DNA of 56,609 bases from Bacillota bacterium (GTDB taxonomy: Bacteria; Bacillota; Clostridia; Lachnospirales; Lachnospiraceae), in the NCBI GenBank assembly GCA_023421075.1, contig JAEZUM010000094.1, positions 1-56,609 of the forward strand. Direction: 5' to 3'. The translations under genes were made by a program, and so were the position numbers. Positions within the stretch are counted from its first letter, which is position 1; every line of letters begins with the position of its first letter. The notes under the pieces were generated by a model. It did not search any database and was not told the origin of the DNA. It saw only the letters and a list, made by a program, of their open reading frames with translations. Positions 24,003 to 33,141 of the stretch are shown piece by piece.

Positions 24003-25253
24003 TCAATGGAAGAGAGGCACTATTTTCTTGCTAATATTTCTGCCTTTCCGAAGCAAACGATATGGTAATCGTTTTATAAATAAATGCTCTTTCGCCAGAT
24101 CAGCATGGTAAAACCAATTTAAGCTTTGATCTAATTGATCGAAGCTGTAATTTTTATGCATCATATTCTGTATGCTCTGATAAACCATATAATAGGTTTT
24201 ATCAAGAAAATGAAATCTGTTCTTAAAATCCTTCATCATCCTGGCAAATTCGTCATCATTATAATGAAAACCAAACTCGCGTGGATCACTTTTGCCGGCG
24301 AGTAAGCATAATATGGTTCGATAACATTTTTCACAATGACAACAGTTTGATCCACCTGCTGACTCCCAGCATACTCTTAACTGTACTTGGGTTTTGGTTC
24401 GTTCAGAGTACTCAATAATTCGACTCGTCTTCTCCGGTCGGCTGAATTCGTATCCATCATGAATAATCTGACAACCGAAAAATCGAACAAAATTATCAAT
24501 TGTAGGATCGGATGCGCAAGTCGTATTATCCTCTTTTGTTAATGATGATGCGATGTATACCGTTTTTATTTTATACCGGTATGCAAAGGGTGCTATGTGA
24601 CCTATAATACCAATCCCATGCTGGTATCCATACCACCAATTATCCTCCGTCAACTTATAAACATGGTCACTCAGTGCCCCTTCTTCCAGAAATCTTCGAA
24701 AGGATGTTTTCATCGGTGCATAATCCAGTTTGTTTTGATCTGCTATCCTGCTGATATGCTGATCAACCAGGTTCCATCCAGCTTGATCTTCAAAGGTGAT
24801 ATCAGCTCCCCACAGCGTTACCAGAATTGGCTTCTCCTCTATATGTGAAATCAGTGTATGGTATGCATCTACCCCACCACTGAAAAAAACAGCTGTCCTG
24901 TCTAAATCCTCTTGTCGATTGTCCGTTACTTTCTTAGGAGTAACACGTCCTTTGAAGGACACTCCGGGATACATATTGATATATCCAAGCTTTACATCCT
25001 CAAGACATTCATAAAAATCCTTGTCGATATCCTCCATCAATACTTCAGCATCAAACATCCATACCAGAGGTAAGATATTACAAAGGAAGGGTATGGCTGC
25101 AATACTTATAGGAACTCCGGTAATCTCCTTCTCATATTCTATAAAAAAGGTCCCGGTTTCTTTAAAATACCTTTTCCAATCACCGGATACTTTGTAAATG
25201 CATTCTAAGCGTCTGTCATCTACCGTTACATCCTCAACTATTATACGATTCAT
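24003..25253 (-). CDS. PP-loop ATP-pyrophosphatase-like protein, paralogue 2
   Basis: This 416-residue protein matches its neighbour without gaps over the first 310 residues. It has the same PP-loop (SGGVD at 125-129), WGADITFEDQAGW, NNWWYG-type segment (DNWWYGYQHGIG) and Cys set (C295, C304, C305, C307, C310). The conservation of all putative active residues in both copies suggests that both are functional, perhaps as a heterodimer or with two substrates. Its C-terminal 100 residues differ more and end in a basic stretch. It lies between the GH16 gene and paralogue 1. The ribosome binding site is weak (GGGGGG, 5 bp before ATG). The exact reaction is unknown. Confidence 0.75.
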   Translation of the reverse strand: MNRIIVEDVTVDDRRLECIYKVSGDWKRYFKETGTFFIEYEKEITGVPISIAAIPFLCNILPLVWMFDAEVLMEDIDKDFYECLEDVKLGYINMYPGVSFKGRVTPKKVTDNRQEDLDRTAVFFSGGVDAYHTLISHIEEKPILVTLWGADITFEDQAGWNLVDQHISRIADQNKLDYAPMKTSFRRFLEEGALSDHVYKLTEDNWWYGYQHGIGIIGHIAPFAYRYKIKTVYIASSLTKEDNTTCASDPTIDNFVRFFGCQIIHDGYEFSRPEKTSRIIEYSERTKTQVQLRVCWESAGGSNCCHCEKCYRTILCLLAGKSDPREFGFHYNDDEFARMMKDFKNRFHFLDKTYYMVYQSIQNMMHKNYSFDQLDQSLNWFYHADLAKEHLFIKRLPYRLLRKGRNISKKIVPLFH

Positions 25254-25279
25254 AGGAACCCCCCCTGTGGCCTGCTGTA

Positions 25280-26812
25280 TTAATTACCAATTACTCTCAA
25301 TGTAGCTGTCAATCCATTCGCGGTGGTCGCTGAAATAATACAGGTTCCAGCTTTATGTATTCGGACATATCCTCCATGTACCGTCGCGATATTCGGATCG
25401 GAGGATATCCAGGTCACTGTTCTATCCTGTGCGGTTAAAGGTAGTATTTTGACATTTACCCTATTCACATTACCTACATTCCCTCTCCATTCCTCAAGAT
25501 CTATTGTGATTGCTTCCGGTTGTGTTACAGGAATACCTTCCAGCGCAGTTACTCTCACATAATCAACCATAAGCTTCATCTCTGAGACCGCTTCATCCGG
25601 TACCCCGCCTGCTGCTCCTACCGCCAGATTTAACAGGATATAAAAGGGGTCCTTCAACCCATCATCGGTTATAATGTAGGTATAGTATAAAGTATCATCA
25701 CAATAAAACTTAATCGTTGTATCACTCTTTTCAACTGCATAGGTATGAAACTCTGTGATATCAATATCCTGCGATTTGGCAGCAAACTGGCTTAACGCAG
25801 TAGCACCGGAGGAGGCTTTGATAAATACCCCTCCCTGAACCTTCGTAACCTTACCAAAGGCCTCCATAATATCGATTTCTCTGGCTTCCAGCCAGGTATC
25901 TGCTCTTCCTCTCTGCAGATTATAATCGTACTCATAATCGGCACCCAGCATCCAGAACGCCGGAAATGCTCCACTTTCATAGGGTAGCTTTATTCTCGCC
26001 TCAAGCCTTGCATTTCCAATCTCCAGTTTATTATTTGTATGGATACTGGCGGAGGTCCATGCTCCGTTCCCATCCTTCAATGCCTTTATCACCAGATACC
26101 CATCCCGCAAGTATACATTATCCACATTATCTGTATAATTTTGCAGTTCAGAGTTACGGACATACCCATATTCATAATCCCATTTTTGACGATCCAGCAT
26201 TGGCGAATTAAAATTATCCTCCCATATCATATTTGCCGGTTTTTGCGTTACCTTTACCGTGGAAAGCAGTACAATGATCTGTTTTCCCGGCGCTGTTATT
26301 GTACATGTTACCTTTGCCTCTCCAACTCCAACCGCAGTCACGTATCCATTGGAGGATTTCACATTAATCACGGTTTCTTCCGGGGAAGTCCATTTATATT
26401 TGGATAGCTCGATTTTCCGGGCTATATTAATATCGAACTGCTCTCCGACCCTTAATTCTAACGTTTTCTTCTTCAACTGCGGTCCGGAAGCATCGACTCC
26501 TACGATTACTCTACAAGTCAGCTTTGTATTCACCCCACCGGTACCTGTAATAAAGCAGCTGATCAGCGCTTCCCCATCCTTCTTTGCGTATATTTTCCCG
26601 TTCTTACTGTTTACTGTCACGATATTATTATCAGAGGTCGTCCAATGATAGGCGAGTCCGGGCCTTTTTCCATTAATATTAATGTCGTAAGCGGTTGATT
26701 GTTCCATTTGAATCGTATTTGCCGTAAGGGAAAATGAATTGCCATACACGTCACCGCGGAGCATTCCATTTGCGATTATTACGAATAGAAAAATAAAATA
26801 GAAACGCCTCAT
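25280..26812 (-). CDS. Secreted GH16 glycoside hydrolase/transglycosylase with Ig-like (Big2) domains
   Basis: The product (510 residues) has a signal peptide (1 to about 24), two Big2-like Ig domains (about 25-105 and 110-190), a GH16 domain (about 195-425) and a third Big2-like domain (about 430-510). The GH16 catalytic motif EIDIME is intact: Glu312 nucleophile, Asp314 and Glu317 acid/base. FPAFWMLG and FHTYAVE are also typical. GH16 enzymes act on beta-1,3- or beta-1,4-linked glucans and galactans, by cleavage or transglycosylation. Being inside the polysaccharide locus, it may trim or link that polymer. AAGGAGGTG precedes the ATG. Confidence 0.92.
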   Translation of the reverse strand: MRRFYFIFLFVIIANGMLRGDVYGNSFSLTANTIQMEQSTAYDININGKRPGLAYHWTTSDNNIVTVNSKNGKIYAKKDGEALISCFITGTGGVNTKLTCRVIVGVDASGPQLKKKTLELRVGEQFDINIARKIELSKYKWTSPEETVINVKSSNGYVTAVGVGEAKVTCTITAPGKQIIVLLSTVKVTQKPANMIWEDNFNSPMLDRQKWDYEYGYVRNSELQNYTDNVDNVYLRDGYLVIKALKDGNGAWTSASIHTNNKLEIGNARLEARIKLPYESGAFPAFWMLGADYEYDYNLQRGRADTWLEAREIDIMEAFGKVTKVQGGVFIKASSGATALSQFAAKSQDIDITEFHTYAVEKSDTTIKFYCDDTLYYTYIITDDGLKDPFYILLNLAVGAAGGVPDEAVSEMKLMVDYVRVTALEGIPVTQPEAITIDLEEWRGNVGNVNRVNVKILPLTAQDRTVTWISSDPNIATVHGGYVRIHKAGTCIISATTANGLTATLRVIGN

Positions 26813-26846
26813 AATCCACCTCCTTGATCACTTTCTTCTTGGCGTC

Positions 26847-28016
26847 TTATCGATTAGAATAATTCCGAATTCTAAGAATTCCATCCTCTTGGCGATGCAT
26901 AACCCAGGTACTTTGATTAGAATCAGTACTGCGATTGAATTCATCCATGGATAAAAACACGACAAACCATCCAAGAAACCCATTGATAACCGTTGATGTA
27001 AACATGATCATAAATATAAATATCATTAACAGTAACGAATATATATTTTTCTTTGCTACGCTAAAATACGCATAGACTAATACGATTAATCCGATAAAGG
27101 AGGTTTCAATTAATACCCTCAGGATGTCACAGTGCAATATATTGATATAAGCTCCCTTGTTATCCAAATAATACTTAATGCTTCCCAACCCGTAATTCGT
27201 TATATCAGCAGTAACTACTTCTCTTAGCTGGTCAAATCTCCCCATTGTAAATTGTCCAAAGTCAACGTGGAAGGTTGCCAGGAACCAGGTTGCAAATCGA
27301 TCTGTCAATATAGCGTAAAGTAGCAGTGGAGAGCTTATAAAGAATATTTTCACGATATTCTCCATATAGGCACTGACCTTCATCTTTCGAATAAACCAAC
27401 CCAGTAATAGAACAGAGACAGCAAATACAACATGCAAGCGCTTATAGGATAAGATTCCGAAAAACAGTGCCAGTAAGCATCTAACTTTTTTATTTTTTAC
27501 ATAGTAATAATAAAATAGCAGGGTATAAATATGGGCTGTTACTGACTCATAGGGTGAAAAAGAATCCACAAAGGAAATCTTCTTCATATGCTCCATATCT
27601 AAAATGCCTGCAAACTTGTAGAAAAATAAAGCAATATGTCCTATCAAAAGGCTGTCAAAGTAAAAATCCCGATTATGATTCTCATCAACATTGACGATGA
27701 TGAATACCATTAGATAGGGTACGATCAGATAAAACATATCCCACATCATGAGAAATTTCATACCATTGATCATGGTATAGATCAATGTGATGATTCCCAA
27801 AATGACCGGCACTGACATGATATAAAATAAATCATCGATATTATGTAATGGTTTGTTTGAATTACGTATTAGAATTACAGTACCCACCGCAATTACAAGG
27901 AACATGAAAACATACTTAAAGTCATCATTGACATTATCTCGCATATCTCCGATAATCCAAGCTATTACAAATAGCAAATATGAAATTCTAATCCATCTGT
28001 AATCGACTTTTATCAT
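26847..28016 (-). CDS. Candidate O-antigen/polysaccharide polymerase (Wzy-like)
   Basis: The 389-residue product is a membrane protein with about 10 or 11 helices and little sequence conservation, as is typical of polymerases. A large outside loop (about residues 240-290, with DFGQFTMGRFDQLREV) resembles that of Wzy proteins. Every Wzx/Wzz locus needs a polymerase and no other gene here has this topology, so the call rests on context as well. The start overlaps the end of the GT14 gene by four bases (ATGA), and AGGGGAA lies just before it. Confidence 0.7.
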   Translation of the reverse strand: MIKVDYRWIRISYLLFVIAWIIGDMRDNVNDDFKYVFMFLVIAVGTVILIRNSNKPLHNIDDLFYIMSVPVILGIITLIYTMINGMKFLMMWDMFYLIVPYLMVFIIVNVDENHNRDFYFDSLLIGHIALFFYKFAGILDMEHMKKISFVDSFSPYESVTAHIYTLLFYYYYVKNKKVRCLLALFFGILSYKRLHVVFAVSVLLLGWFIRKMKVSAYMENIVKIFFISSPLLLYAILTDRFATWFLATFHVDFGQFTMGRFDQLREVVTADITNYGLGSIKYYLDNKGAYINILHCDILRVLIETSFIGLIVLVYAYFSVAKKNIYSLLLMIFIFMIMFTSTVINGFLGWFVVFLSMDEFNRSTDSNQSTWVMHRQEDGILRIRNYSNR

Positions 28017-28921
28017 GTATTCCCCTGCTTCTCTATAATATTTTCGGTGATCAATGTAATGATTTCATCATCAACCCTCGGATCAATCTTTCTTGCATAA
28101 AACATATTTGAGCTTCTTAACGTATCATAGTCCTCTTTTCGCCAGGTATATGGCTTCCCTCTGGACCAGTCGATCAATCTCATGTTAAGGTTTTCTTCCA
28201 AATGCTTCGGTTGACTTAGGTTCTCTCGAAAATTCGAGTTAATTAGAATTGTCTGCAGAAAAATCTCATCTCCGCTTAAGCTGTATCGGAAGGTTTTATC
28301 GATCCATTTCTCCTGCTCTAGTACATATTTCGCAAAGCCATGGGTAATACTGAACCAATTTGCACCTTTTTGGAATTTGGTAGTAACCCCCTTCAGTCGA
28401 TTCGTGTTAAAGAGCTTTTGAATGGCTAATAGTATCTTATCTAATGCATAAAGCCCAAGTAAGAATATGTTTTTTCGATTTCTTCCGACCACGTCCTGAA
28501 AGAAATAGTAATATCTGATCCGGTCCAGATACTTCGGAGCAATATGCTGTTCATCAAACGCAACAAATTCGATTCCCTTGTAATGATCAAAAAATTGATG
28601 AATCTCGTCCTGTGTTTTAATTACCAAATCGTTTCCTGATAATAGGTGGTAATAATCATAATCCCAATTGCCCGTCGCTTCTTTTAATAAATCGATTTCA
28701 CATAAGATTCCACTATAGGCTGCCCATTTTACATCGCGTTGTGCTATATAGTAAACCGAGGAAAAGCGTATTGAACTTTTCAGCTGATCAAAATCAGTAA
28801 AGCTCGCCTTCTTATCGATATGGATGAAGATGTCATTCCGAGGATCATCCAGTGATCTCATTAATTTCGCTAAATAATCAAAATTATTATGTGCCATGAT
28901 GAGATAAGCATGTCTTCCCAT
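28013..28921 (-). CDS. GT14-type (Core-2/I-branching) glycosyltransferase
   Basis: The 302-residue protein matches the GT14 branching-transferase family: HAYLIMAHNNFDYLAKL at the start, DIFIHIDKKA near residue 32, DYYHLLSGNDLVIKTQDEI near residue 90-110, and WFSITHGFAKYVLE in the second half. Family members transfer GlcNAc or xylose to form branches. I place the start at ATG 28921 because GGCGGTGATC, nearly the full anti-Shine-Dalgarno complement, precedes it. A GTG at 28930 overlapping the previous stop is possible. It is tightly coupled to the GT4 gene upstream and the Wzy-like gene downstream. Confidence 0.88.
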   Translation of the reverse strand: MGRHAYLIMAHNNFDYLAKLMRSLDDPRNDIFIHIDKKASFTDFDQLKSSIRFSSVYYIAQRDVKWAAYSGILCEIDLLKEATGNWDYDYYHLLSGNDLVIKTQDEIHQFFDHYKGIEFVAFDEQHIAPKYLDRIRYYYFFQDVVGRNRKNIFLLGLYALDKILLAIQKLFNTNRLKGVTTKFQKGANWFSITHGFAKYVLEQEKWIDKTFRYSLSGDEIFLQTILINSNFRENLSQPKHLEENLNMRLIDWSRGKPYTWRKEDYDTLRSSNMFYARKIDPRVDDEIITLITENIIEKQGNT

Positions 28922-28926
28922 ATAGA

Positions 28927-30078
28927 TCACCGCCCATCTGTGGAATTAACCAGGTCGGCCTGCCTTGTATTCGAATACAACTTTCTATGTAATCTGGTGA
29001 TATTATCCCAATTGAAGGTTGACAGATTATAATTGGAACAATGTCCCGGGTCAGGACCACCATCCTCTAGATTCAATAGCTTTTGCAGCTCAACTTGAAG
29101 GCTTGTACTGTCTCCTTTTTCAAAAACATAACCGCTATTCTTAATAACTTCCATATTCTCCGGAATATTGCTCACAATGCACTTTCTGGCATAGCTCATT
29201 GCCTCCAGTAAGCTCAGGGGCATCCCTTCAATATCACTTGGTAGAATATAAGCCAGGCAATTACTAAATAGCTCCTCTCGTTCCGGCCCATCTACAAACC
29301 CTGTCATAATAATTCTGTTATCCTGTTCCACCAAGGCTTTAATTTTTGCGATATAATCATCCGAATGGCTGCTGCCACCTGCAATTACCAGCCTAATATC
29401 GGTATCTAGCTTACGATAAGCTTCGATAAGATAATGCAGTCCCTTCTCCGGTACAATACGTGCCAAAAACAAGAAATAATCGTTGCGCTTCAGTCCATAT
29501 TTTTTCTCAATTACATCTGCTTCAATCGGCTGCGGATCAATGACCCCATTGGGAATATAATGTGTCTCACGGTTATAGGTGTTTTTAAAGTACTCATGCA
29601 TACTTTTCGATAATACAATGATTTCATCTGCATATCTCGCTGCTATTTTTTCACCTAATAACAGATATTTTGTTGCCAGTCCTCCCCATTTTGCTCTCTG
29701 CCAATCTAACCCATGGATCGTCGCAATGGTCCGTATCTTAAGGAGATGAGGTATGATTAACATTGCGCTGGGGCCTTCTGCATGATAGTGAATCAAATCA
29801 TATCTTCCAAATATTGCTCGTATCGTAGCAAAAAAGGAATAGATTAATGCATCAAAGCTTTTTCTGTTAATGGTTCGGATAGTGATTAATCTTATCCCTT
29901 CATAGTAACGTTCTTCGTATTGGGCGAGGTTTTTGTTCGCTAGATGAGTGCCACTGCGGTTGTATACTTCAACAACATCCCCATGTGCCACAAGTCGTTT
30001 TGATAATTCTTCTACTACAATCTCTACACCGCCCTCACGTGAGGGAATCCGTTTATGACCAATCATTGCAATTCTCAT
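28927..30078 (-). CDS. GT4 glycosyltransferase
   Basis: The 383-residue GT-B enzyme opens with MRIAMIGHKRIPSREGGVE, a start seen in the DUF1972/rhamnosyltransferase-type GT4 group. The C-terminal GT4 domain has FLARIVPEKGLHYLIEA, VIAGGSSH and the E-x7-E region YILPSDIEGMPLSLLEAM. Donor and acceptor cannot be deduced. No strong ribosome binding site precedes the ATG at 30078; GGAGAG is about 25 bp away. It lies 42 bp after the preceding GT2 gene. Confidence 0.9.
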   Translation of the reverse strand: MRIAMIGHKRIPSREGGVEIVVEELSKRLVAHGDVVEVYNRSGTHLANKNLAQYEERYYEGIRLITIRTINRKSFDALIYSFFATIRAIFGRYDLIHYHAEGPSAMLIIPHLLKIRTIATIHGLDWQRAKWGGLATKYLLLGEKIAARYADEIIVLSKSMHEYFKNTYNRETHYIPNGVIDPQPIEADVIEKKYGLKRNDYFLFLARIVPEKGLHYLIEAYRKLDTDIRLVIAGGSSHSDDYIAKIKALVEQDNRIIMTGFVDGPEREELFSNCLAYILPSDIEGMPLSLLEAMSYARKCIVSNIPENMEVIKNSGYVFEKGDSTSLQVELQKLLNLEDGGPDPGHCSNYNLSTFNWDNITRLHRKLYSNTRQADLVNSTDGR

Positions 30079-30120
30079 AATGGTAATGGCTATTCCAACA
30101 ATAGCTCTCTCCTTTCTTCA

Positions 30121-31152
30121 TCAATAGCGAAAATACTTGCCTCTCAGCTTTGTTTTATTTTTATAATAAATAGCAAATAATAATAATTTTCTTAGATGCA
30201 TTCTGGCTGCCAAGGTGTAAACAATCAATTTGAAGTATCGCAGTCTGCGAAGTCTCACCCGTTTATGTGCATTACGAAATGGTTCTTTGTCTAACAATTT
30301 ATTGAATTCCTTCCGTTTATGCTGATCCTGTCCGTAATACATATAGAGCTGTTCATAAATATTTTCGATACAATAAGCATGGAAGGCTTCGTAAAAAACA
30401 CTTTCTTTATGATATGTTTTTAAATAGTCTTCGATATAGCCTCGAATCTGATCGGATAAGCTGGTGATATTAGGGTTGAACGTCTGGCTCTCTGACAAAT
30501 CGTTGATTCTGTAGTAATAACCTGTTGCAGCATTAAAACGTATATCCTTGGCATATTCCAGAACCTCCAGGTTAAACAGCATATCCTCGGCTCTCTTTAA
30601 GTCCCTAATAAACTTAATATTACGTTGTCTGATCAGCTCGGTTTTATATAATTTACACCAAGGGGTACAAAGGTTAAGCCCCGGATACTTTTTTGAATAT
30701 CGGAGTACCATCAGCTGGAGTTCTTCCAGCTCCTCGGATGAAAAGGAATGATCCGATAAACGAATGGCACTTGGAAGGATTTCCTCTTGAATTACCTTCG
30801 AGTAATTGAAAATCACCACATCCGGCGAAGCCTTCTTAACATAATCTGCTAGCTTACTGCAAATATTCTCTTCCAACCAATCATCTGCGTCCAGGAACAT
30901 CAGATACTCACCTGAGGCCTCCTTAATCCCAACATTTCTGGCATTGGAGACACCTCCATTTTCAATATGTATCACTTTAATAAAGGGATACCTCTCTGCA
31001 TATTCATCGCATACATTCCCTGCTTCATTGACGGATCCGTCATCGATGATAATGACCTCAATTTCACTTGTCGCTTGTCCGGTAACACGATCAAGGCATT
31101 TTCTTAAATACGCTTCGGCTGTATTATATACCGGTATAATGATGGATAGTAT
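30121..31152 (-). CDS. GT2 glycosyltransferase with apparent ATA start codon
   Basis: The reading frame encodes a full GT2 enzyme of 343 residues only if it starts at ATA 31150-31152: (I/M)LSIIIPVYNTAEAYL, then VIIIDDGS (about 34-41), GGVSNARN and FLDADDW (the metal site). A perfect AGGAGG lies 9 bp before this ATA, and an in-frame TGA just upstream excludes any earlier start. The first standard start codon is GTG at 30975, which would delete IIPVYN and DDGS, both essential in the family. So the gene either uses AUA or has lost its ATG by a single G-to-A change. It follows the GT4 gene by 25 bp. Confidence 0.75.
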   Translation of the reverse strand: MLSIIIPVYNTAEAYLRKCLDRVTGQATSEIEVIIIDDGSVNEAGNVCDEYAERYPFIKVIHIENGGVSNARNVGIKEASGEYLMFLDADDWLEENICSKLADYVKKASPDVVIFNYSKVIQEEILPSAIRLSDHSFSSEELEELQLMVLRYSKKYPGLNLCTPWCKLYKTELIRQRNIKFIRDLKRAEDMLFNLEVLEYAKDIRFNAATGYYYRINDLSESQTFNPNITSLSDQIRGYIEDYLKTYHKESVFYEAFHAYCIENIYEQLYMYYGQDQHKRKEFNKLLDKEPFRNAHKRVRLRRLRYFKLIVYTLAARMHLRKLLLFAIYYKNKTKLRGKYFRY

Positions 31153-31177
31153 GAGAGATCACCTCCTGATCTTCTAC

Positions 31178-32386
31178 TTAACTTGATGCTTTTGTTAAAA
31201 AGTCCTGATATATATCAATTAACCGGTTACCATAGGCTTCTAAAGAAATCATTTTTTCTCTTTTCTCGATGCAATTTTGCGACATCCGAAGCCGTTTCTC
31301 TTCATCGTGATATAATGCATTGATTTCATTGGCTAATTTATCTTCCCTTATGTCTTCAATCAGGATACCTGTCTCATTGTTTTCGATCAGCTCCGGGATT
31401 CCTCCCATTTTTGAAGCAATTACCGGGGTTCCCAGGGCTTCCGATTCAAGGATTGATAAGGGACAATTTTCATACCATATAGACGGATACACGGTAAACA
31501 TCGCCCGGCTTATTAAGGCATTCAGCTCCTCTCCTTTTTTGAAGCCTACAAATTCTACATTCGGAATCGTTTTGCACATATGTTCAAGGGGACCAGTTCC
31601 TGCTATTTTAAACTTAATATGAGGTAGCTTCCTGCAGCAATTAAGAAACATTTCAAGCCCTTTTTCTTCCGATAGTCTTCCAAAATAGAGAACATAATCC
31701 CCTTTTTCATGGTTGGAATCCAACTCTTTTAGTTCAATGAAATTATGTATCGGTAACGTTTTTCCATGGTATCGATCAGTCTGGTTTAACTTATCTTCGA
31801 TAAAGCGGCTTGGACATATGTACAAATCTACCATGCCATACGTTTTTCGATGTTGATACAATATGGCTTCCAGGGAACCGATTATACTTTTCGTTTTTGA
31901 TCCATGGATGCAATTCTTTTTAGCACAATTCCACTTGCTGCCATTTACACATAATTCACAGGGACTTTTTGTATTATCGAACATCAGATGATTCGGGCAA
32001 ATCATTTGATAATCATGCACTGTTTGTATTATTTTCACGTTATGCTTATGTATTTCCTCAATGATGGACGGCGTCAATTGAAAATTAATATTATTCAAAT
32101 GAACAACATCCGGTTTGAATTTCTGTAGTACCTTTCTGATTTTCCGTCTGGCTTCAAAAGAATAAATGATGTGTATTGGGTAAAGAAGTTTTTTTATTCC
32201 GGATATATGAAAATCCATATTAGAGGTGTATGCATTCACACTATTTGTTACTGTATTTTTCTCATCATACATTCCGAAATACTCTAGCTGATGTCCCACC
32301 TGCTCCAAGTAACCGCCAATTTTCAGGAAATATGTCTCTGCTCCACCTTTGGGATATAAAAATTTGTTAACCATCAATATTCTCAT
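31178..32386 (-). CDS. GT4 glycosyltransferase
   Basis: This 402-residue GT-B protein opens MRILMVNKFLYPKGGAETYF, the typical N-terminal glycine-rich loop of GT4. In the middle lies a Cys-rich insert (SPCELCVNGSKWNCAKKNC, about 140-160) common in a subset of GT4 proteins. The C-terminal half shows YFGRLSEEKGLEMFL, KIAGTGPLEH and the E-x7-E site YENCPLSILESEALGTPVIAS. ATG at 32386 is chosen because AAAGGA precedes it; the ATG at 32401 lacks a good site. It is part of the polysaccharide transcript, 32 bp after the kinase-like gene. Confidence 0.91.
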   Translation of the reverse strand: MRILMVNKFLYPKGGAETYFLKIGGYLEQVGHQLEYFGMYDEKNTVTNSVNAYTSNMDFHISGIKKLLYPIHIIYSFEARRKIRKVLQKFKPDVVHLNNINFQLTPSIIEEIHKHNVKIIQTVHDYQMICPNHLMFDNTKSPCELCVNGSKWNCAKKNCIHGSKTKSIIGSLEAILYQHRKTYGMVDLYICPSRFIEDKLNQTDRYHGKTLPIHNFIELKELDSNHEKGDYVLYFGRLSEEKGLEMFLNCCRKLPHIKFKIAGTGPLEHMCKTIPNVEFVGFKKGEELNALISRAMFTVYPSIWYENCPLSILESEALGTPVIASKMGGIPELIENNETGILIEDIREDKLANEINALYHDEEKRLRMSQNCIEKREKMISLEAYGNRLIDIYQDFLTKASS

Positions 32387-32418
32387 GTCTATTCCTTTCA
32401 TACTGTCAAACTTTTCGA

Positions 32419-33141
32419 TTATACAATCATTTTGCTTTTGATTTTTGCATGTCTGTTTGCGTATCTTTGGTTTTTATAATAGTCGTAATTTTTCACGATA
32501 TTTCCATACTCGTTATTGTTAATCTTATTTAAGATAATTCCTGTTATTTTACCCCCTGAACTACCAAGTATATCCTTTGCTTCTCTGATGCTTCTTATAT
32601 CTGTTCTTGCATATTCTGATACCAGAATGACTCCATCCATTTTACTGGCCATGACATTCGCATCCACCGAAGCAGTTAAGGAAGGCATGTCCATAATAAT
32701 AAAATCATAATCCTTACCAAGCTGATCCATTAATTCATATACCTTATCAGAGCACCATAGACTGACGGGATTCGCTGTTTTGTTACCGCTTGGAATATAG
32801 AATAGATTTTTAAGATTTGTATCGTAAACTGTTTGAGGATATTGACCTTCCCCCGATAGGTAATCAGATAAACCGATCTCCAGCCTCTCATTTAATCTCT
32901 TGAATTTTGTTATTTTTCGCAAATCCCCATCGATTAATATCGTTTTCCATCCTGCATTTGCCATAGATATTGCAAGATTAATTGCAATTGTTGTTGCGCC
33001 GACTCCAGGCTCACAACCGCTCATAATAAACTTCTTATGTCCATCGTTTTTCTTTTTCAGATGGATTTCAACGATAATCCGGTCAATTGCGTCATTGATA
33101 TAATGATTCGTGTTCATGTAGAAATCGATTAGTCTTTTCAT
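32419..33141 (-). CDS. CpsD/CapB-type tyrosine-kinase-like ATPase with altered Walker A
   Basis: In Gram-positive capsule systems a cytoplasmic CpsD kinase pairs with a CpsC membrane adaptor and controls polymer length by autophosphorylating C-terminal tyrosines. The 240-residue product has the fold landmarks: Walker A' ILIDGDLRK (68-76), Walker B-like DFIIMDMPS (near 140-148), and a Tyr cluster (YDYYKNQRY, in the last 30 residues). The Walker A segment reads CEPGVGATT (43-51), with Ala49 where the invariant Lys of GKT/GKS belongs. Kinase activity is therefore uncertain. It overlaps the CpsC-like gene by 4 bp. Confidence 0.85.
   Translation of the reverse strand: MKRLIDFYMNTNHYINDAIDRIIVEIHLKKKNDGHKKFIMSGCEPGVGATTIAINLAISMANAGWKTILIDGDLRKITKFKRLNERLEIGLSDYLSGEGQYPQTVYDTNLKNLFYIPSGNKTANPVSLWCSDKVYELMDQLGKDYDFIIMDMPSLTASVDANVMASKMDGVILVSEYARTDIRSIREAKDILGSSGGKITGIILNKINNNEYGNIVKNYDYYKNQRYANRHAKIKSKMIV

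Noticed and set aside
30121..30975. Truncated glycosyltransferase starting at GTG 30975
   Set aside because: This would remove the conserved N-terminal IIPVYN and DDGS motifs, which are present in frame just upstream behind a perfect ribosome binding site.
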